From Collimonas sp. OK307 (GTDB lineage: Bacteria; Pseudomonadota; Gammaproteobacteria; Burkholderiales; Burkholderiaceae_D), in contig NZ_FOQI01000011.1 of NCBI RefSeq assembly GCF_900113705.1, positions 1 to 64,000 on the forward strand: a stretch of DNA of 64,000 nt, in the 5' to 3' direction. Each line of letters opens with the position of its first letter. The stretch's first letter is position 1. Made by a program: the position numbers and the translations under genes. The notes under the pieces were generated by a model. That model was not told the DNA's origin and did no database searches. It worked only from the letters and a program-made list of their open reading frames with translations. This document shows positions 52,690 through 62,491 of the stretch, piece by piece.

Positions 52690-53597
52690 TTTTCTGGCGC
52701 TTCAGCCGGGTGGCGGCGGAACTCCTTCGGTGTGACACCCATGCGTTTTTTAAACAGACGGCTGAAATAGGCCGGGTCCTGGAACCCCAGTTCATAAGCG
52801 ATGCTGGCGATGCTGGCCGGGACATAGGTCAACTTGCGGCAGGCCTCCAGCATCAGCCGGTCTTGCGTGATATCGAAGGCTGATTTGCCGGACAGCTTGA
52901 GGCAAAGGCGGTTCAGCCGCGTCGGCGTAGCGCGCAGAACATCGGCGTATTGACGAACCAGCCACTGGTCTTTGAAATGCCGCTCTACCTCAGCGCGAAA
53001 GCGGCTGAAAAGTTCGAAATCGCTACGGCCCGACTGATCGGCCAGCCGATGCTCTGCGTGTACCCGCACTAGCAGCAGCAGAGCGCTACGGGCCAGCCAC
53101 TCCAGCATGAATGTATGGCCGTATTGGGGCCACGAGGCTTCCGTCATCAGATTCTTCAGCAGCGACTCTAACCGGCCATGCACTTCCGGCAGGCCGGCCA
53201 GGTCGATTGCCAGCGGCTGTACGAACAGTGAGGAATAGAGATCGGCGTGGTTCCCCGCCACGGCGAAGATCACATTCTGGTCCACCGTCAATACGTAGCC
53301 CTGTGCTTCTTGAGAAAAATCGAAACCGTGCGCCACCGAGGGATGGACGGTGATGGCAACCGGTCCACTGCGGTCCCACACGGCATCGTTGACGCTTGCA
53401 CGAACCTCGCCGCCGAATAAGAAAAGTACCTGAAACATGCCCGGATGGGTATGGCTGGCAATATGCCAGTCATACAGCCGGCTACGCGTTTCGATCAGTT
53501 CGATATGAACGAACTCAGCGTTTTCCGCACGTGTTTGTTCGCCGTACAGGGCGAACTGAGGAATTTCGGCGGTAGCCGGTTTGGAGGTAGCGGGCAT
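52686..53597 (-). CDS. pobR: AraC-family regulator, PobR type
   Basis: A 303-residue regulator with a cupin-like sensor region (HTHPGMFQVLFLFGGEV at about 48-64) and an AraC DNA-binding domain at about 195-295 with the signature YELGFQDPAYFSRLFKKRMGVTPKEFRR. AraC-type PobR proteins activate pobA in response to 4-hydroxybenzoate; the divergent position next to pobA supports that. Its stop codon overlaps the stop of the IclR gene (tail to tail). Confidence 0.9.
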   Translation of the reverse strand: MPATSKPATAEIPQFALYGEQTRAENAEFVHIELIETRSRLYDWHIASHTHPGMFQVLFLFGGEVRASVNDAVWDRSGPVAITVHPSVAHGFDFSQEAQGYVLTVDQNVIFAVAGNHADLYSSLFVQPLAIDLAGLPEVHGRLESLLKNLMTEASWPQYGHTFMLEWLARSALLLLVRVHAEHRLADQSGRSDFELFSRFRAEVERHFKDQWLVRQYADVLRATPTRLNRLCLKLSGKSAFDITQDRLMLEACRKLTYVPASIASIAYELGFQDPAYFSRLFKKRMGVTPKEFRRHPAEAPEN

Positions 53598-53636
53598 GTC
53601 AGGGACGTGGTTGAGAGATGCGGTGTGTCAAAATAG

Positions 53637-54893
<1,257 letters not shown>

Positions 54894-54945
54894 GTATTCA
54901 GCTAAGCGGGTAATGGTTGTTGAATAGATATCATCAGAACAGCGC

Positions 54946-54974
54946 TTGACGATCAATAACCATTTGGTTATGAT
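54946..54974 (+). promoter_or_regulatory. Promoter and operator of arsR-SRPBCC unit
   Basis: TTGACG (54946-54951), 17 bases, TATGAT (54969-54974). The spacer and -10 contain a perfect 16-base palindrome, ATAACCA-TT-TGGTTAT (54956-54971), just upstream of the arsR start. This is the expected position for autorepression by the ArsR-type protein. Confidence 0.75.
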
Positions 54975-54980
54975 TTAAAA

Positions 54981-55304
54981 ATGCAAACGGTAGAAAACGA
55001 CATTTTCAAGGCTCTGGCCGACCCGACACGCCGGGCGATTTTTGAGCGCCTGGCGCGTGACGGGGAACTGACCGTACGCGCGTTGACTGATCACGCCGGC
55101 GTATCGCAGCCGGCAGTGTCCAAGCACTTGCGTGTTCTAAAACAGGCGAGGTTGGTGAACGACAGGCATGAGGGACGCGAGACGCATTACAGCGTCCAAC
55201 CGTTAGCACTTGCGCCCATACGCGATTGGATGAGCCACTATGGCGCCTTCTGGAGCGAACGGTTCGATCAACTCGAATCACTTTTGAAAAGGATGGACCA
55301 ATGA
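54981..55304 (+). CDS. ArsR-family transcriptional regulator
   Basis: A 107-residue winged-helix protein of the ArsR type often paired with SRPBCC proteins. It has DIFKALADPTRRAIFERLA (about 7-25) and the recognition segment HAGVSQPAVSKHLRVLKQARLV (about 38-59). The CxC metal-binding motif of arsenic sensors is absent, so it does not sense arsenite that way. Its stop overlaps the next start (ATGA). A palindrome covers its own promoter. Confidence 0.9.
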   Translation: MQTVENDIFKALADPTRRAIFERLARDGELTVRALTDHAGVSQPAVSKHLRVLKQARLVNDRHEGRETHYSVQPLALAPIRDWMSHYGAFWSERFDQLESLLKRMDQ

Positions 55305-55711
55305 GCAATACTGCAACCGAAACGCTTTCCGTTGTTGTCGAGCGGGAGATACCTTTTCCGTCGGAAAAGATCTGGCGCGCGCTCACGCAACCACACCTGA
55401 TCGAGGAGTGGTTGATGAAGAACGATTTCAAGCCGGTCATGGACCATCGCTTCAACCTTAGCGCAGACTGGGGCGCCGTCGACTGCCAGGTTCTGGCGAT
55501 CGAGCCGCACAAAACGCTGTCTTACACGTGGGCAGCCTATGGTCTGGAGAGTGTCGTCACCTGGACTCTCACTCCTACGGGTACAGGAACTCACCTGCGC
55601 ATGGAGCAGTCGGGCTTTCGGCCGGATCAGCAGCAGGCCTATCAGGGCGCCAAGAGCGGGTGGCCGAAGTTCCTTGCGGCCCTGGAGCAGGTATTGGCAC
55701 GGACAGACTGA
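55301..55711 (+). CDS. SRPBCC (AHSA1-like) domain protein
   Basis: A 136-residue START-like fold protein: VEREIPFPSEKIWRALTQPHLIEEWLM at the N-terminus (in parts) and GWPKFLAALEQVLAR at the C-terminal helix. Such proteins form a hydrophobic cavity; those next to ArsR genes are of unknown ligand. The ATG at 55301 overlaps the arsR stop and has AAGGA upstream, so the two are translationally coupled. Confidence 0.88.
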   Translation: MSNTATETLSVVVEREIPFPSEKIWRALTQPHLIEEWLMKNDFKPVMDHRFNLSADWGAVDCQVLAIEPHKTLSYTWAAYGLESVVTWTLTPTGTGTHLRMEQSGFRPDQQQAYQGAKSGWPKFLAALEQVLARTD

Positions 55712-55820
55712 AGTCAGCCGGAACATTATCGGACGCCGGCCTCATGCAGGGTGGTGTCCGATAATTGGTGATTGCTACCTTCGAAAAATCGAAAAAATAA
55801 CCGATTGAGGTGCAGATAAC

Positions 55821-56225
55821 ATGAAAAAGAGCACAACGACTGCAGCGACCGCAACGACCGAGAGTGAATCGCCTTCTCGACTGATCGATGCGAGGATCAA
55901 GGAACTGGACGACTGGAGAGGCGCGATGCTCGCCCATATCCGCGCTCTCATCAAACAGGCTGTGCCTGATGTAGTCGAGGAGTGGAAGTGGAGAGGCGTT
56001 CCGGTTTGGTATCACGATGGAATGATCTGCACCGGAGAGACATACAAGAGCGCCGTGAAGGTGACTTTTGCCAAGGGCGCTTCGCTCAAGGACCCTTCAG
56101 GACTATTCAACTCCAGCCTTGACGGCAATACCAGGCGTGCTATCGATTTTCATGAAGATGATGAAATAGATGAGGATGCCTTCAAGGCGCTCATAGGCGC
56201 CGCTGTAACGCTGAACGGATCATAG
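55821..56225 (+). CDS. DUF1801 domain protein
   Basis: A 134-residue soluble protein with a Thr/Ala/Ser-rich start and the DUF1801 pattern (LIDARIKELDDWRGAMLAHI, VEEWKWRGVPVWYHDGMICT, KVTFAKGASLKDPSGLFN). It lies 109 bases after the SRPBCC gene and probably belongs to the same ArsR-controlled unit, a combination common in proteobacteria. Biochemical role unknown. The stop overlaps the convergent YeeE/YedE-like gene by six bases. Confidence 0.85.
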   Translation: MKKSTTTAATATTESESPSRLIDARIKELDDWRGAMLAHIRALIKQAVPDVVEEWKWRGVPVWYHDGMICTGETYKSAVKVTFAKGASLKDPSGLFNSSLDGNTRRAIDFHEDDEIDEDAFKALIGAAVTLNGS

Positions 56226-56645
56226 CCTTGATTTTTTCACCCGTTCGATAACATCGAAGACGAGCATGCCGGCCACCATGGCGCCAACAAAACCCCACGC
56301 CTTCGGGTAACCCGCACCCAGGGCAACTAGCGCAGGGCCGGGACAGAAGCCCGCAAGGCCCCAGCCGATGCCGAATGCCGCGCTTCCCAAAATCAATCTT
56401 GGGGTTACCTTCGCATTGGCTGGGAGTTGGAGCGGCAATCCCAGGAGCGAGTGCTTGCGACGTTTGGCGATGAAGAACGCAAGCGAGCCGATGGCTATCG
56501 CACCGAGCATCACGAACGCTAGCGACGGATCCCAGCGTCCTGCCAGGTCGAGAAAGCCAAGGACCTTGGCCGGGTTGGCCATGCCGGAAACCGTCAGGCC
56601 GATACCGAAGAGCAGGCCGGCCAGCAAAGCAGTGAGTGCGGCCAT
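56220..56645 (-). CDS. YeeE/YedE-family membrane protein, C-terminal half (DUF6691 type)
   Basis: A 141-residue membrane protein with four predicted helices: [31 protein letters not shown] at the start (in parts), and [21 protein letters not shown] with a conserved Cys at about 95. Together with the upstream gene it makes a split YeeE/YedE transporter, thought to move sulfur compounds such as thiosulfate. The ATG at 56645 is two bases after the previous stop codon begins to be cleared (one-base gap), so translation is coupled; a TTG lies at 56657. Confidence 0.85.
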   Translation of the reverse strand: MAALTALLAGLLFGIGLTVSGMANPAKVLGFLDLAGRWDPSLAFVMLGAIAIGSLAFFIAKRRKHSLLGLPLQLPANAKVTPRLILGSAAFGIGWGLAGFCPGPALVALGAGYPKAWGFVGAMVAGMLVFDVIERVKKSRL

Positions 56646-56646
56646 C

Positions 56647-57081
56647 TCAGCCTCCAATCAGGTGTCGTTGCACGAAGACGGTCACGAAGCCCGTCGCCAT
56701 GAAGGTCGCCGTCGCGATCAGCGACCGGGTGGCGCCGCGTGAGATACCGCAGACGCCATGGCCACTGGTGCATCCACCGGCATAACGGGTCCCGACACCA
56801 ACGACAAAACCTGCGATCAGGATTTCGCCCCAGCCCGCCTGAATATCGGGAGTCACCGGGTTGCCCAGTGCGCTCGCGAGGATCGGGGCGCCGACCAATC
56901 CCGCCAGGAAAGCTATACGCCATGTCATGTCATTGCGCGGCAGACCCAGCAATCCCCCGAGGATGCCGCTAATTCCGGCGATACGGCCGTTGAACAGAAC
57001 GAGCACGGCTGCCGCCACGCCGACAACCAGCCCGCCGGCCAGCGATAAGCCTGGTGTGAAGTTCCCTAGGTCCATCAACAT
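56647..57081 (-). CDS. YeeE/YedE-family membrane protein, N-terminal half
   Basis: A 144-residue membrane protein with conserved [15 protein letters not shown] (two Cys, about residues 104-118), the core motif of the YeeE/YedE family. It is the partner of the downstream half. The ATG at 57081 follows GGAGACAAC and is better than the upstream frame to 57108. Gene order of two half-size proteins is typical of betaproteobacterial versions. Sulfur-compound uptake is inferred from the family. Confidence 0.87.
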   Translation of the reverse strand: MLMDLGNFTPGLSLAGGLVVGVAAAVLVLFNGRIAGISGILGGLLGLPRNDMTWRIAFLAGLVGAPILASALGNPVTPDIQAGWGEILIAGFVVGVGTRYAGGCTSGHGVCGISRGATRSLIATATFMATGFVTVFVQRHLIGG

Positions 57082-57157
57082 GTTGTCTCCTGTTTGAGAT
57101 TGACGCAAAACTGCTTGTATAGACCCTCCACTGCGGCAAGCGTTCCTTGGGCGATAA

Positions 57158-57457
57158 TCAGCCGCCTATCATCACGGTCGGCAGACCCAGTACGATCGTG
57201 CCGCCATGCGAGGTCTTGTCGCCCAGTCGCGCCGCTGGCCTGCCGCCTATCATGACGGTCGCCGATCCTGTGACGATCGTGTCCGGCGGACCGGCGCAGA
57301 CGAGCATGTCGCCGAGCACGGCGGCCGGCATTTGGCCGATCAGGACCGTCGGCACACCTGGTCCGACCACCGGTCCGCCTACGTGTGGAATCGACACCGG
57401 GTCCGGCGAGAACATCGGGCAAACATGCATGTCGGTGATACGGGCGGCGGCTGGCAT
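57158..57457 (-). CDS. PAAR-domain tip protein
   Basis: A 99-residue protein made only of a PAAR domain: three repeats around VGGPVVGPGVPTVLIGQMPA, PDTIVTGSATVMIGGRPAAR and HGGTIVLGLPTVMIGG, with His/Cys residues (HVCPMF, HVGG, MLVCAGPP, TSHGG) for metal binding at the tip. PAAR proteins sharpen the spike of contractile injection systems. It follows the VgrG-like gene by 19 bases. No toxin domain is attached. Confidence 0.9.
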   Translation of the reverse strand: MPAAARITDMHVCPMFSPDPVSIPHVGGPVVGPGVPTVLIGQMPAAVLGDMLVCAGPPDTIVTGSATVMIGGRPAARLGDKTSHGGTIVLGLPTVMIGG

Positions 57458-57476
57458 GGTATCTGTATTGTCCTGG

Positions 57477-59267
57477 TTAATTGATCATGACCATCGCGCC
57501 GCGCACCGTGACCTGGCCCGATGCACTCAATTCGGCGCTGGCTAGTCCCTGTGCCGTGAACGTCGACAACGCCTTGGCGTTGACATTGATCGCCTGCATG
57601 TTCAGATCAGTGTCGCTCTTGAGGATAATGCCGTTGCCCGCTTCCATGTTAATCGCGCCGTTAGCCTTGATGCTGATGTCGGCCACGCTTTGCAGCTCAA
57701 GGCCGCCGGATGAAAATTTCATTTTGTTGCGATTCGAATCGACGATCGTGATCGTCTGGTCTTCGTCGTTCATGGTGATGATGTGGCCGCCCGGCGTCTC
57801 GATTTGCAATTTCTTCTTGACGTCGTCCATGCTGATTTTTATTTGCGCCTTGGTCACGATCGCCTTGTGCGTGTTCGGTGCATCGGCCGTGTACGGCGGC
57901 GTTTGCATGCCGCTGTACAAACTGCCGAGCACAATCGGAAAACCGGGGTCGTCGTTGAGAAAGCCGAGTATCACTTCGTCGCCGATTTCGGGCACAAAAA
58001 AGATGCCGCCGTTCCTGGTCGCATAACCGCTCGCGAGCCGCGCCCAGATGCCGTTGCCTTCCATGCCGATAACTGGCACGTCGACCAGCACGCGGGTTTG
58101 CCCGTCCGGATCCTGGTCGATCTGCCTGACTTTGCCGATCTGCAAACCGGGCACGCCTGGTGTCCGGCCGGACGCCGGCGGCGCCGAAATATCGTTGCGC
58201 TCTTCGACGAACCATTGTGGCGATAAGCCGAAGCCGACCTCGGTCACCCAGTCGCCGTTTTCAATCGTGTGGCTGACGCTGGAGACGAACGCGGTGCCGT
58301 TGAAACGCGCGCCAAGTCCGGCCAGTTCGATCATTTTTCCTGGCAGCGGCATTGCGTTGCCGCGAAACGTGACATTGCCGCGCAGCCGTGCGAGGCGCGA
58401 TTTCAATAGCTGGGCGTCGGCCCAGGCGCCGAGCTGAGTCGCGGGCAGCGGCGCGGTGCTTTGCAACTGGAAAGCCGGCAGGTCGAGCACGCCGGATAAT
58501 GCGACGCCACTCAAATTGCCTTGCGCATTCACCGATGGCTCGGTCGACGTACCGGTCTCCAAAGCTTGCTCCGTAAAATCCCAGGCACTGCAGGTGACCG
58601 AGGCAAGCTGTGTGCTGGCGTCGATTTCGCCATCGAACTGCTTGATCGCGTCGCCGTAACCGATCAACAGGTCGGGCGCGGCATCTAGTTGCGGCTTGCA
58701 GACTGACACGGAGGTATCGTCGGCGATAACGATCTGGCCATTGATTTCCGCGCGGCAGACCAGGAAATCCCAATCTGTCGCGTAATAGCGGATGATGCCG
58801 TCGTGCGCGGCGGTCGTGGCCGTAACGGCGGCGTTCAGGCCGGCGCCGTTGATGAGCGTCTGGAAAATATCGCTGTCGGTCTTGCCAAGGTAGCCGCTCT
58901 TGCGCCCCTGCGTCATCTTGATCGCCTTGCTGTAGCAGGAAATGACGAGATAGGATTTGCCGCCGTCCTCGACCCTGATGCCGTGCTTGACGATGATGCC
59001 TTTGAAAATGCTGGTTTCGACGCCGTGATAGCCGGCGGTAATTTCAACCTCTTTTCCGGGAATCAGGTTCGCGGATTCGCTGATCGGGAATCCCTCGGAC
59101 GATGCACCGCCGTCGAAAAACGTGATTTTCGCGCTCGGAATCCGGTTGACTTGCTTGTCGACGCGCATCTGCGCCATTTGATAGGTGCCGGGGATTGGTT
59201 TGCCGTCGACGAATATCGTCATCGTTACCAGGTCGGTGTTTCCTGCCATTGGGGAGGCCGCGTTCAT
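57477..59267 (-). CDS. VgrG-like baseplate spike protein (eCIS/phage type)
   Basis: A 596-residue spike protein. Residues about 15-360 are the gpD/gp27-like hub (TMTIFVDGKPIPGTYQMAQM, SETAGYHGVETSIFKGIIVKHG-type region). The gp5-type OB fold is at about 385-470 (VRQIDQDPDGQTRVLVDVPV, NGIWARLASGYATRNGGIFFVPEIGDEVILGFL). A C-terminal beta-helix with repeating short strands runs from about 480 to 596. The pattern is that of extracellular contractile injection systems (Afp8/Pvc8) rather than T6SS VgrG. The ATG overlaps the stop of an 11-codon frame. No tube, gp25 or ATPase genes are near. Confidence 0.88.
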   Translation of the reverse strand: MNAASPMAGNTDLVTMTIFVDGKPIPGTYQMAQMRVDKQVNRIPSAKITFFDGGASSEGFPISESANLIPGKEVEITAGYHGVETSIFKGIIVKHGIRVEDGGKSYLVISCYSKAIKMTQGRKSGYLGKTDSDIFQTLINGAGLNAAVTATTAAHDGIIRYYATDWDFLVCRAEINGQIVIADDTSVSVCKPQLDAAPDLLIGYGDAIKQFDGEIDASTQLASVTCSAWDFTEQALETGTSTEPSVNAQGNLSGVALSGVLDLPAFQLQSTAPLPATQLGAWADAQLLKSRLARLRGNVTFRGNAMPLPGKMIELAGLGARFNGTAFVSSVSHTIENGDWVTEVGFGLSPQWFVEERNDISAPPASGRTPGVPGLQIGKVRQIDQDPDGQTRVLVDVPVIGMEGNGIWARLASGYATRNGGIFFVPEIGDEVILGFLNDDPGFPIVLGSLYSGMQTPPYTADAPNTHKAIVTKAQIKISMDDVKKKLQIETPGGHIITMNDEDQTITIVDSNRNKMKFSSGGLELQSVADISIKANGAINMEAGNGIILKSDTDLNMQAINVNAKALSTFTAQGLASAELSASGQVTVRGAMVMIN

Positions 59268-59302
59268 TATGTGCGCCCCGAATTTTGTGCATTGCCAGCC
59301 AT
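59267..59302 (-). CDS. 11-codon frame between sheath and spike genes
   Basis: On the minus strand GAGGAGATCGGCTC precedes an ATG at 59302 that opens 11 codons (MAGNAQNSGRT) and stops with TAA sharing one base with the VgrG ATG. The ribosome binding site is the best in this cluster. It may be a coupling leader, or the remaining first codons of a deleted injection-system gene. Confidence 0.4.
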   Translation of the reverse strand: MAGNAQNSGRT

Positions 59303-59326
59303 GAGCCGATCTCCTCGCTGATGTAA

Positions 59327-60883
59327 TCAGGATGTTTGCATTTTTTGTTGGAAGGTAATCACGATGAACTCGGCCGGGTGTGTGAGCGCGACCTTAACCG
59401 TGATTCTCATATAGCCGTTCAGGATATCTTCGCCAGTCATGGTCGTGCCTAGTCCGATATCGACGCTGAACGCATCCGAAGGCGTGGCGCCGACCAGCGC
59501 GCCGATTTTCCACTGGTTCGTCAGGAAACTGCTGATCATGCTCCGGAGCGCGACCCAGATCGATTGAGTGTTCGGTTCGAAGACATAGGCCTGCGCCGCG
59601 CTCTTGATCGATTGCTCGAGCATGATCATGGTGCGACGCACGTTGATGTACTTCCAGTCCGGGCTATTGCCGTCCAGCGTACGCGCACCCCATACGAGCA
59701 AGCCACGACCGGGGAAGTCGCGGATCGCATTGATCGCCTTGCCGTCCGGCGACAGGTTCAGGTCTGCCTGGTCGTTGTCGGTCACGCTGACAGTCGGCTT
59801 GATGGCGGAATTTATGCCGACGTTGGCCGGCGCCTGGAAGACGCCGAATGTGGTGTCGACCTGCGTATAGACGCCGGCCATGGCGCCGCTAGGCGGCACG
59901 ATGTTGAGTTGGCGCAGGATTTCCGTCATCACATTCTGGTACAGCGGCGAGACGGTCTTCAAGGTCAGGTGTGTCGACGCCCGGTCTTTCTTTGCCTGCA
60001 CCGGGTCGGTCGAGGTTGCCGGCAAGGCGATCTTGTCGATTGCGGCGAACAGTATTGCCAGTTTCGGATCAGGGGTGCCGTCGGCGCCGGCCGGGAAATT
60101 AACGGCCGCTTCCGCCTTCAGGGCAGCGACGAACGCAGGTTTGGAATCTTCGCTGAGGAAGCCGTAGTCGACCTCGCTGTCGTCAGTGACGCTGGTATCA
60201 AGCCATGGATAATAGGCGACGCCATAATTGAGGCCGCTATCGGCGTTGATCTGGCCGCGGAAACCGTTCGTGCCAGAAATGACGTCGTTGGTGCTATCGT
60301 AATCGCGCGCCTTGTAACCGTCATAGATGTCGAAAATCGCAATACGGCTTTGTATTTCTGCGCAATGCATCAGCATTTGCTGATACGTGTACTGCCAGCG
60401 CGGCAGACTTAACAACACCGCGTCGGGGACCACCAGCATGGTCGGCTCTTGTTCCGTCAACAGCATTTTCAGGGGCGTGTCGCACAGGTCGGCCGTGCTC
60501 ATTGCCGGCATGCCGCCGGCGCGCGTGACCTGGTCGAACTGGCCGACCGAAACGATATAGCACTCACCACCGCCATTGTCGAAAAACAGGCGCATGCTGG
60601 CGTAAAAATAATACTGGGTGGCTGGATCGATGGTGATCGCGAAGCCGGTGGCCGCCGCCGCTGCAGTATAGGAAAACCTGGTGTCGGGAGGACCGCCAAA
60701 CAAATTGACGTATTCCGTAAATGAAGCAATCCGGGTCGGCTTGTTTGCCAGCGATTGGTTGCCGTACACCGCTTTTTGCGTACAGCCGATAAATGCCGGC
60801 ACGGCGGTTGCGACTTCAACGACCGCATTCGGAAAAGCATTTATTTCTTTAACATAAACCCCGGGGGGGTTAAAGACCACCAT
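59327..60883 (-). CDS. Contractile tail sheath protein (eCIS/phage type)
   Basis: A 518-residue sheath protein. The N-terminus (NPPGVYVKEINAFPNAVVEV and VPAFIGCTQKAVYG) is typical for sheath proteins of extracellular contractile injection systems. The C-terminal sheath domain at about 380-515 has GRGLLVWGARTL, KYINVRRTMIMLEQSI and a final strand EFIVITFQQKM. The ATG at 60883 is nine bases after GGGAGG; the frame opens to 60958 without support. First gene of a three-gene run sheath-VgrG-PAAR; normally several sheath paralogues, a tube and baseplate genes are adjacent, and none are. Confidence 0.9.
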   Translation of the reverse strand: MVVFNPPGVYVKEINAFPNAVVEVATAVPAFIGCTQKAVYGNQSLANKPTRIASFTEYVNLFGGPPDTRFSYTAAAAATGFAITIDPATQYYFYASMRLFFDNGGGECYIVSVGQFDQVTRAGGMPAMSTADLCDTPLKMLLTEQEPTMLVVPDAVLLSLPRWQYTYQQMLMHCAEIQSRIAIFDIYDGYKARDYDSTNDVISGTNGFRGQINADSGLNYGVAYYPWLDTSVTDDSEVDYGFLSEDSKPAFVAALKAEAAVNFPAGADGTPDPKLAILFAAIDKIALPATSTDPVQAKKDRASTHLTLKTVSPLYQNVMTEILRQLNIVPPSGAMAGVYTQVDTTFGVFQAPANVGINSAIKPTVSVTDNDQADLNLSPDGKAINAIRDFPGRGLLVWGARTLDGNSPDWKYINVRRTMIMLEQSIKSAAQAYVFEPNTQSIWVALRSMISSFLTNQWKIGALVGATPSDAFSVDIGLGTTMTGEDILNGYMRITVKVALTHPAEFIVITFQQKMQTS

Positions 60884-61199
60884 ATCGAACGCCTCCCATG
60901 CCTGAAAGCCATCACTACAATTAACGAACGCGGTCGACCTCGCCCGGCGCAATTTCATTCTTACGCTATTGATAAGATCAACATCTTGTGGAATTTGCAG
61001 CGTAGTGAGTAGACAACACTTGATTATTGATCGTCAAGCGAATAGTTGTCTATTTTGTCAGGCACTGTCTGACCAAGACCTGGTTTCTGTCGCTTGAAGT
61101 TTCGACATTGCCGACGCGGTATTAGCCGACATAGCGCCGCACCGGTGTCGGCTCCATGCTAACAAAAGCGCCAGGTCGGGCCCGTGAGCGTCATCCTCA
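60884..61199. other. Intergenic region upstream of sheath gene
   Basis: 316 bases without a gene between the VOC and sheath genes. It contains the dyad at 61010-61052, listed separately, which overlaps a possible -35 for the sheath gene. Otherwise nothing stands out. Confidence 0.55.
61010..61052 (-). promoter_or_regulatory. Dyad with candidate promoter for sheath operon
   Basis: TAGACAAC (61010-61017) pairs with GTTGTCTA (61045-61052), and CTTGA (61019-61023) with TCAAG (61034-61038) inside it. On the minus strand TTGACG (61032-61037) is a good -35, with a poor -10 17 bases on. It lies about 130 bases before the sheath start. Confidence 0.4.
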
Positions 61200-61583
61200 T
61201 CAGTGCCCTGGCTCATAGCAGCGCACTTCGAGATTGTGTCCATCGGGGTCGTAGAAGTACCAGGCGTCAGCCATGCCACGCGCGCCCTGAGACTTCGCCA
61301 ACGGGCCACCTTTGCGGTCGAATGGCGTGCTGCCGAACGCTATCGATCGCTCACCAAGATTGCGGTGCACCGCATCGAAGCTGATGCGGTCAAGACTAAA
61401 TGCCAGGTGCATCAGGTCGCTCGGCGTCTCGCCCATCAGATCGAGCGTGAAGCTTTCGTTCACGCGCACGAGTTCGAACGGCCCCATGCGTCCTTCGTGG
61501 CGGAAACCGAGCACTTCCTGATAAAAACATGCTGACGCGGTTGGATCGCTTACCCGCAGGATGATATGGTCGAGAATTACCAT
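61200..61583 (-). CDS. VOC-family (glyoxalase/dioxygenase fold) protein
   Basis: A 127-residue vicinal-oxygen-chelate protein: ILDHIILRVSDPTASACFYQEVLGF at the start with a metal-ligand His, and DAWYFYDPDGHNLEVRCYE at the end with the C-terminal Glu ligand. A single-domain protein of this size works as a dimer; roles include glyoxalase, resistance or ring-cleavage. The substrate is unknown. AAAGG precedes the ATG. The SDR gene upstream on the same strand is 31 bases away, so an operon is likely. Confidence 0.87.
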   Translation of the reverse strand: MVILDHIILRVSDPTASACFYQEVLGFRHEGRMGPFELVRVNESFTLDLMGETPSDLMHLAFSLDRISFDAVHRNLGERSIAFGSTPFDRKGGPLAKSQGARGMADAWYFYDPDGHNLEVRCYEPGH

Positions 61584-61614
61584 GATGTACCTTTCAATGT
61601 TTTGACAGGATCGC

Positions 61615-62400
61615 TCACGTCATGACGCGGCCACCCGCTACATCCAGCGTGACGCCGGTGATCCATGACGCCGACGCTGACAGTAAAAATAGCGCGGCCG
61701 ATGCAATGTCGGCGGGTTGGCCAAGCCGGCCCAGCGGAAACGCCTCCAGCATACGTTGCTGTTGCTCGAATGGTATACGCTGAGCCGTGCGTTCGGTCAG
61801 CACAGCCGATGGCGAAATGCAGTTCACACGCACGCCGTGCCGCCCGAGCTCGTTAGCGGCGTGACGTGTCAGCATGATCACGCCTGCCTTGGCCGCTCCA
61901 TAGCCGGCCGGCGCTCCCGAAGCTACCCGTCCGCCTGCCGATGCCATGGTGACGATGCTGCCACCACCACGCGCTATCATCGCTGGCAGGAAGGACTTGA
62001 GCGTGAAGAATGTTGAAGTCAGGTTGTTGTCGATACTCGAGCGCCAATCTTGTTCAGTGATGTCGGCCAATGCGACCGGGCGTCCGCTGCCGCCGCCGGC
62101 AAATGCCAGCAGCAGCTCCGGCGCGTCGAAATCGGCCTCGATGGCGGCGCGCATGCGTTCGACAGAGGCCAGGTCGGCACAGTCGCCTATCGCCGCGACA
62201 GCTTCGCCGCCATGCGAGCGGATCGTGGCCACGGTAGCGTCGACGGCATCGCGGTTGCGGCCGTTAACTGCGACCCGTACGCCGCAACGGGCCAGCGCCA
62301 GGCAGGTTGCGGCCCCGATTCCGCGCGAACCGCCGGTAACAAGGGCCACCTTGCCGCGGAGATCGGGGTAGGTCGGAACGAGGCTGTTTGGTTCGGTCAT
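61615..62400 (-). CDS. SDR-family oxidoreductase
   Basis: A 261-residue short-chain dehydrogenase: cofactor motif VTGGSRGIGAATCLAL (about 21-36), catalytic Ser in IVTMASAGG (about 151) and YGAAK (about 168-172), and the C-terminal WITGVTLDVAGGRVMT. All catalytic residues are present, unlike the SDR at 32906. GGAGAC precedes the ATG. It is divergent from the LysR gene and likely its target, together with the VOC gene. Substrate unknown. Confidence 0.9.
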   Translation of the reverse strand: MTEPNSLVPTYPDLRGKVALVTGGSRGIGAATCLALARCGVRVAVNGRNRDAVDATVATIRSHGGEAVAAIGDCADLASVERMRAAIEADFDAPELLLAFAGGGSGRPVALADITEQDWRSSIDNNLTSTFFTLKSFLPAMIARGGGSIVTMASAGGRVASGAPAGYGAAKAGVIMLTRHAANELGRHGVRVNCISPSAVLTERTAQRIPFEQQQRMLEAFPLGRLGQPADIASAALFLLSASASWITGVTLDVAGGRVMT

Positions 62401-62491
62401 GACAGGTCTCCAGTGAATGCTTGACGCCAGATTACAAACTGATTAGGCTAAAATCAAATCATCGATTATTGGACAACCCATCAAAAATAAG

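Noticed and set aside
54943..54959. A 17-base match (CGCTTGACGATCAATAA) to the minus strand at 61024-61040
   Set aside because: A 17-base match somewhere within 64 kb on two strands is not very unlikely by chance, and both copies include a -35-like TTGACG. I do not treat it as a repeat family.
57158..60883. Reading the sheath-VgrG-PAAR trio as a type VI secretion locus or complete prophage
   Set aside because: No Tss genes, Hcp, terminase, capsid, tube or integrase are present; the sheath N-terminus fits extracellular injection systems better.
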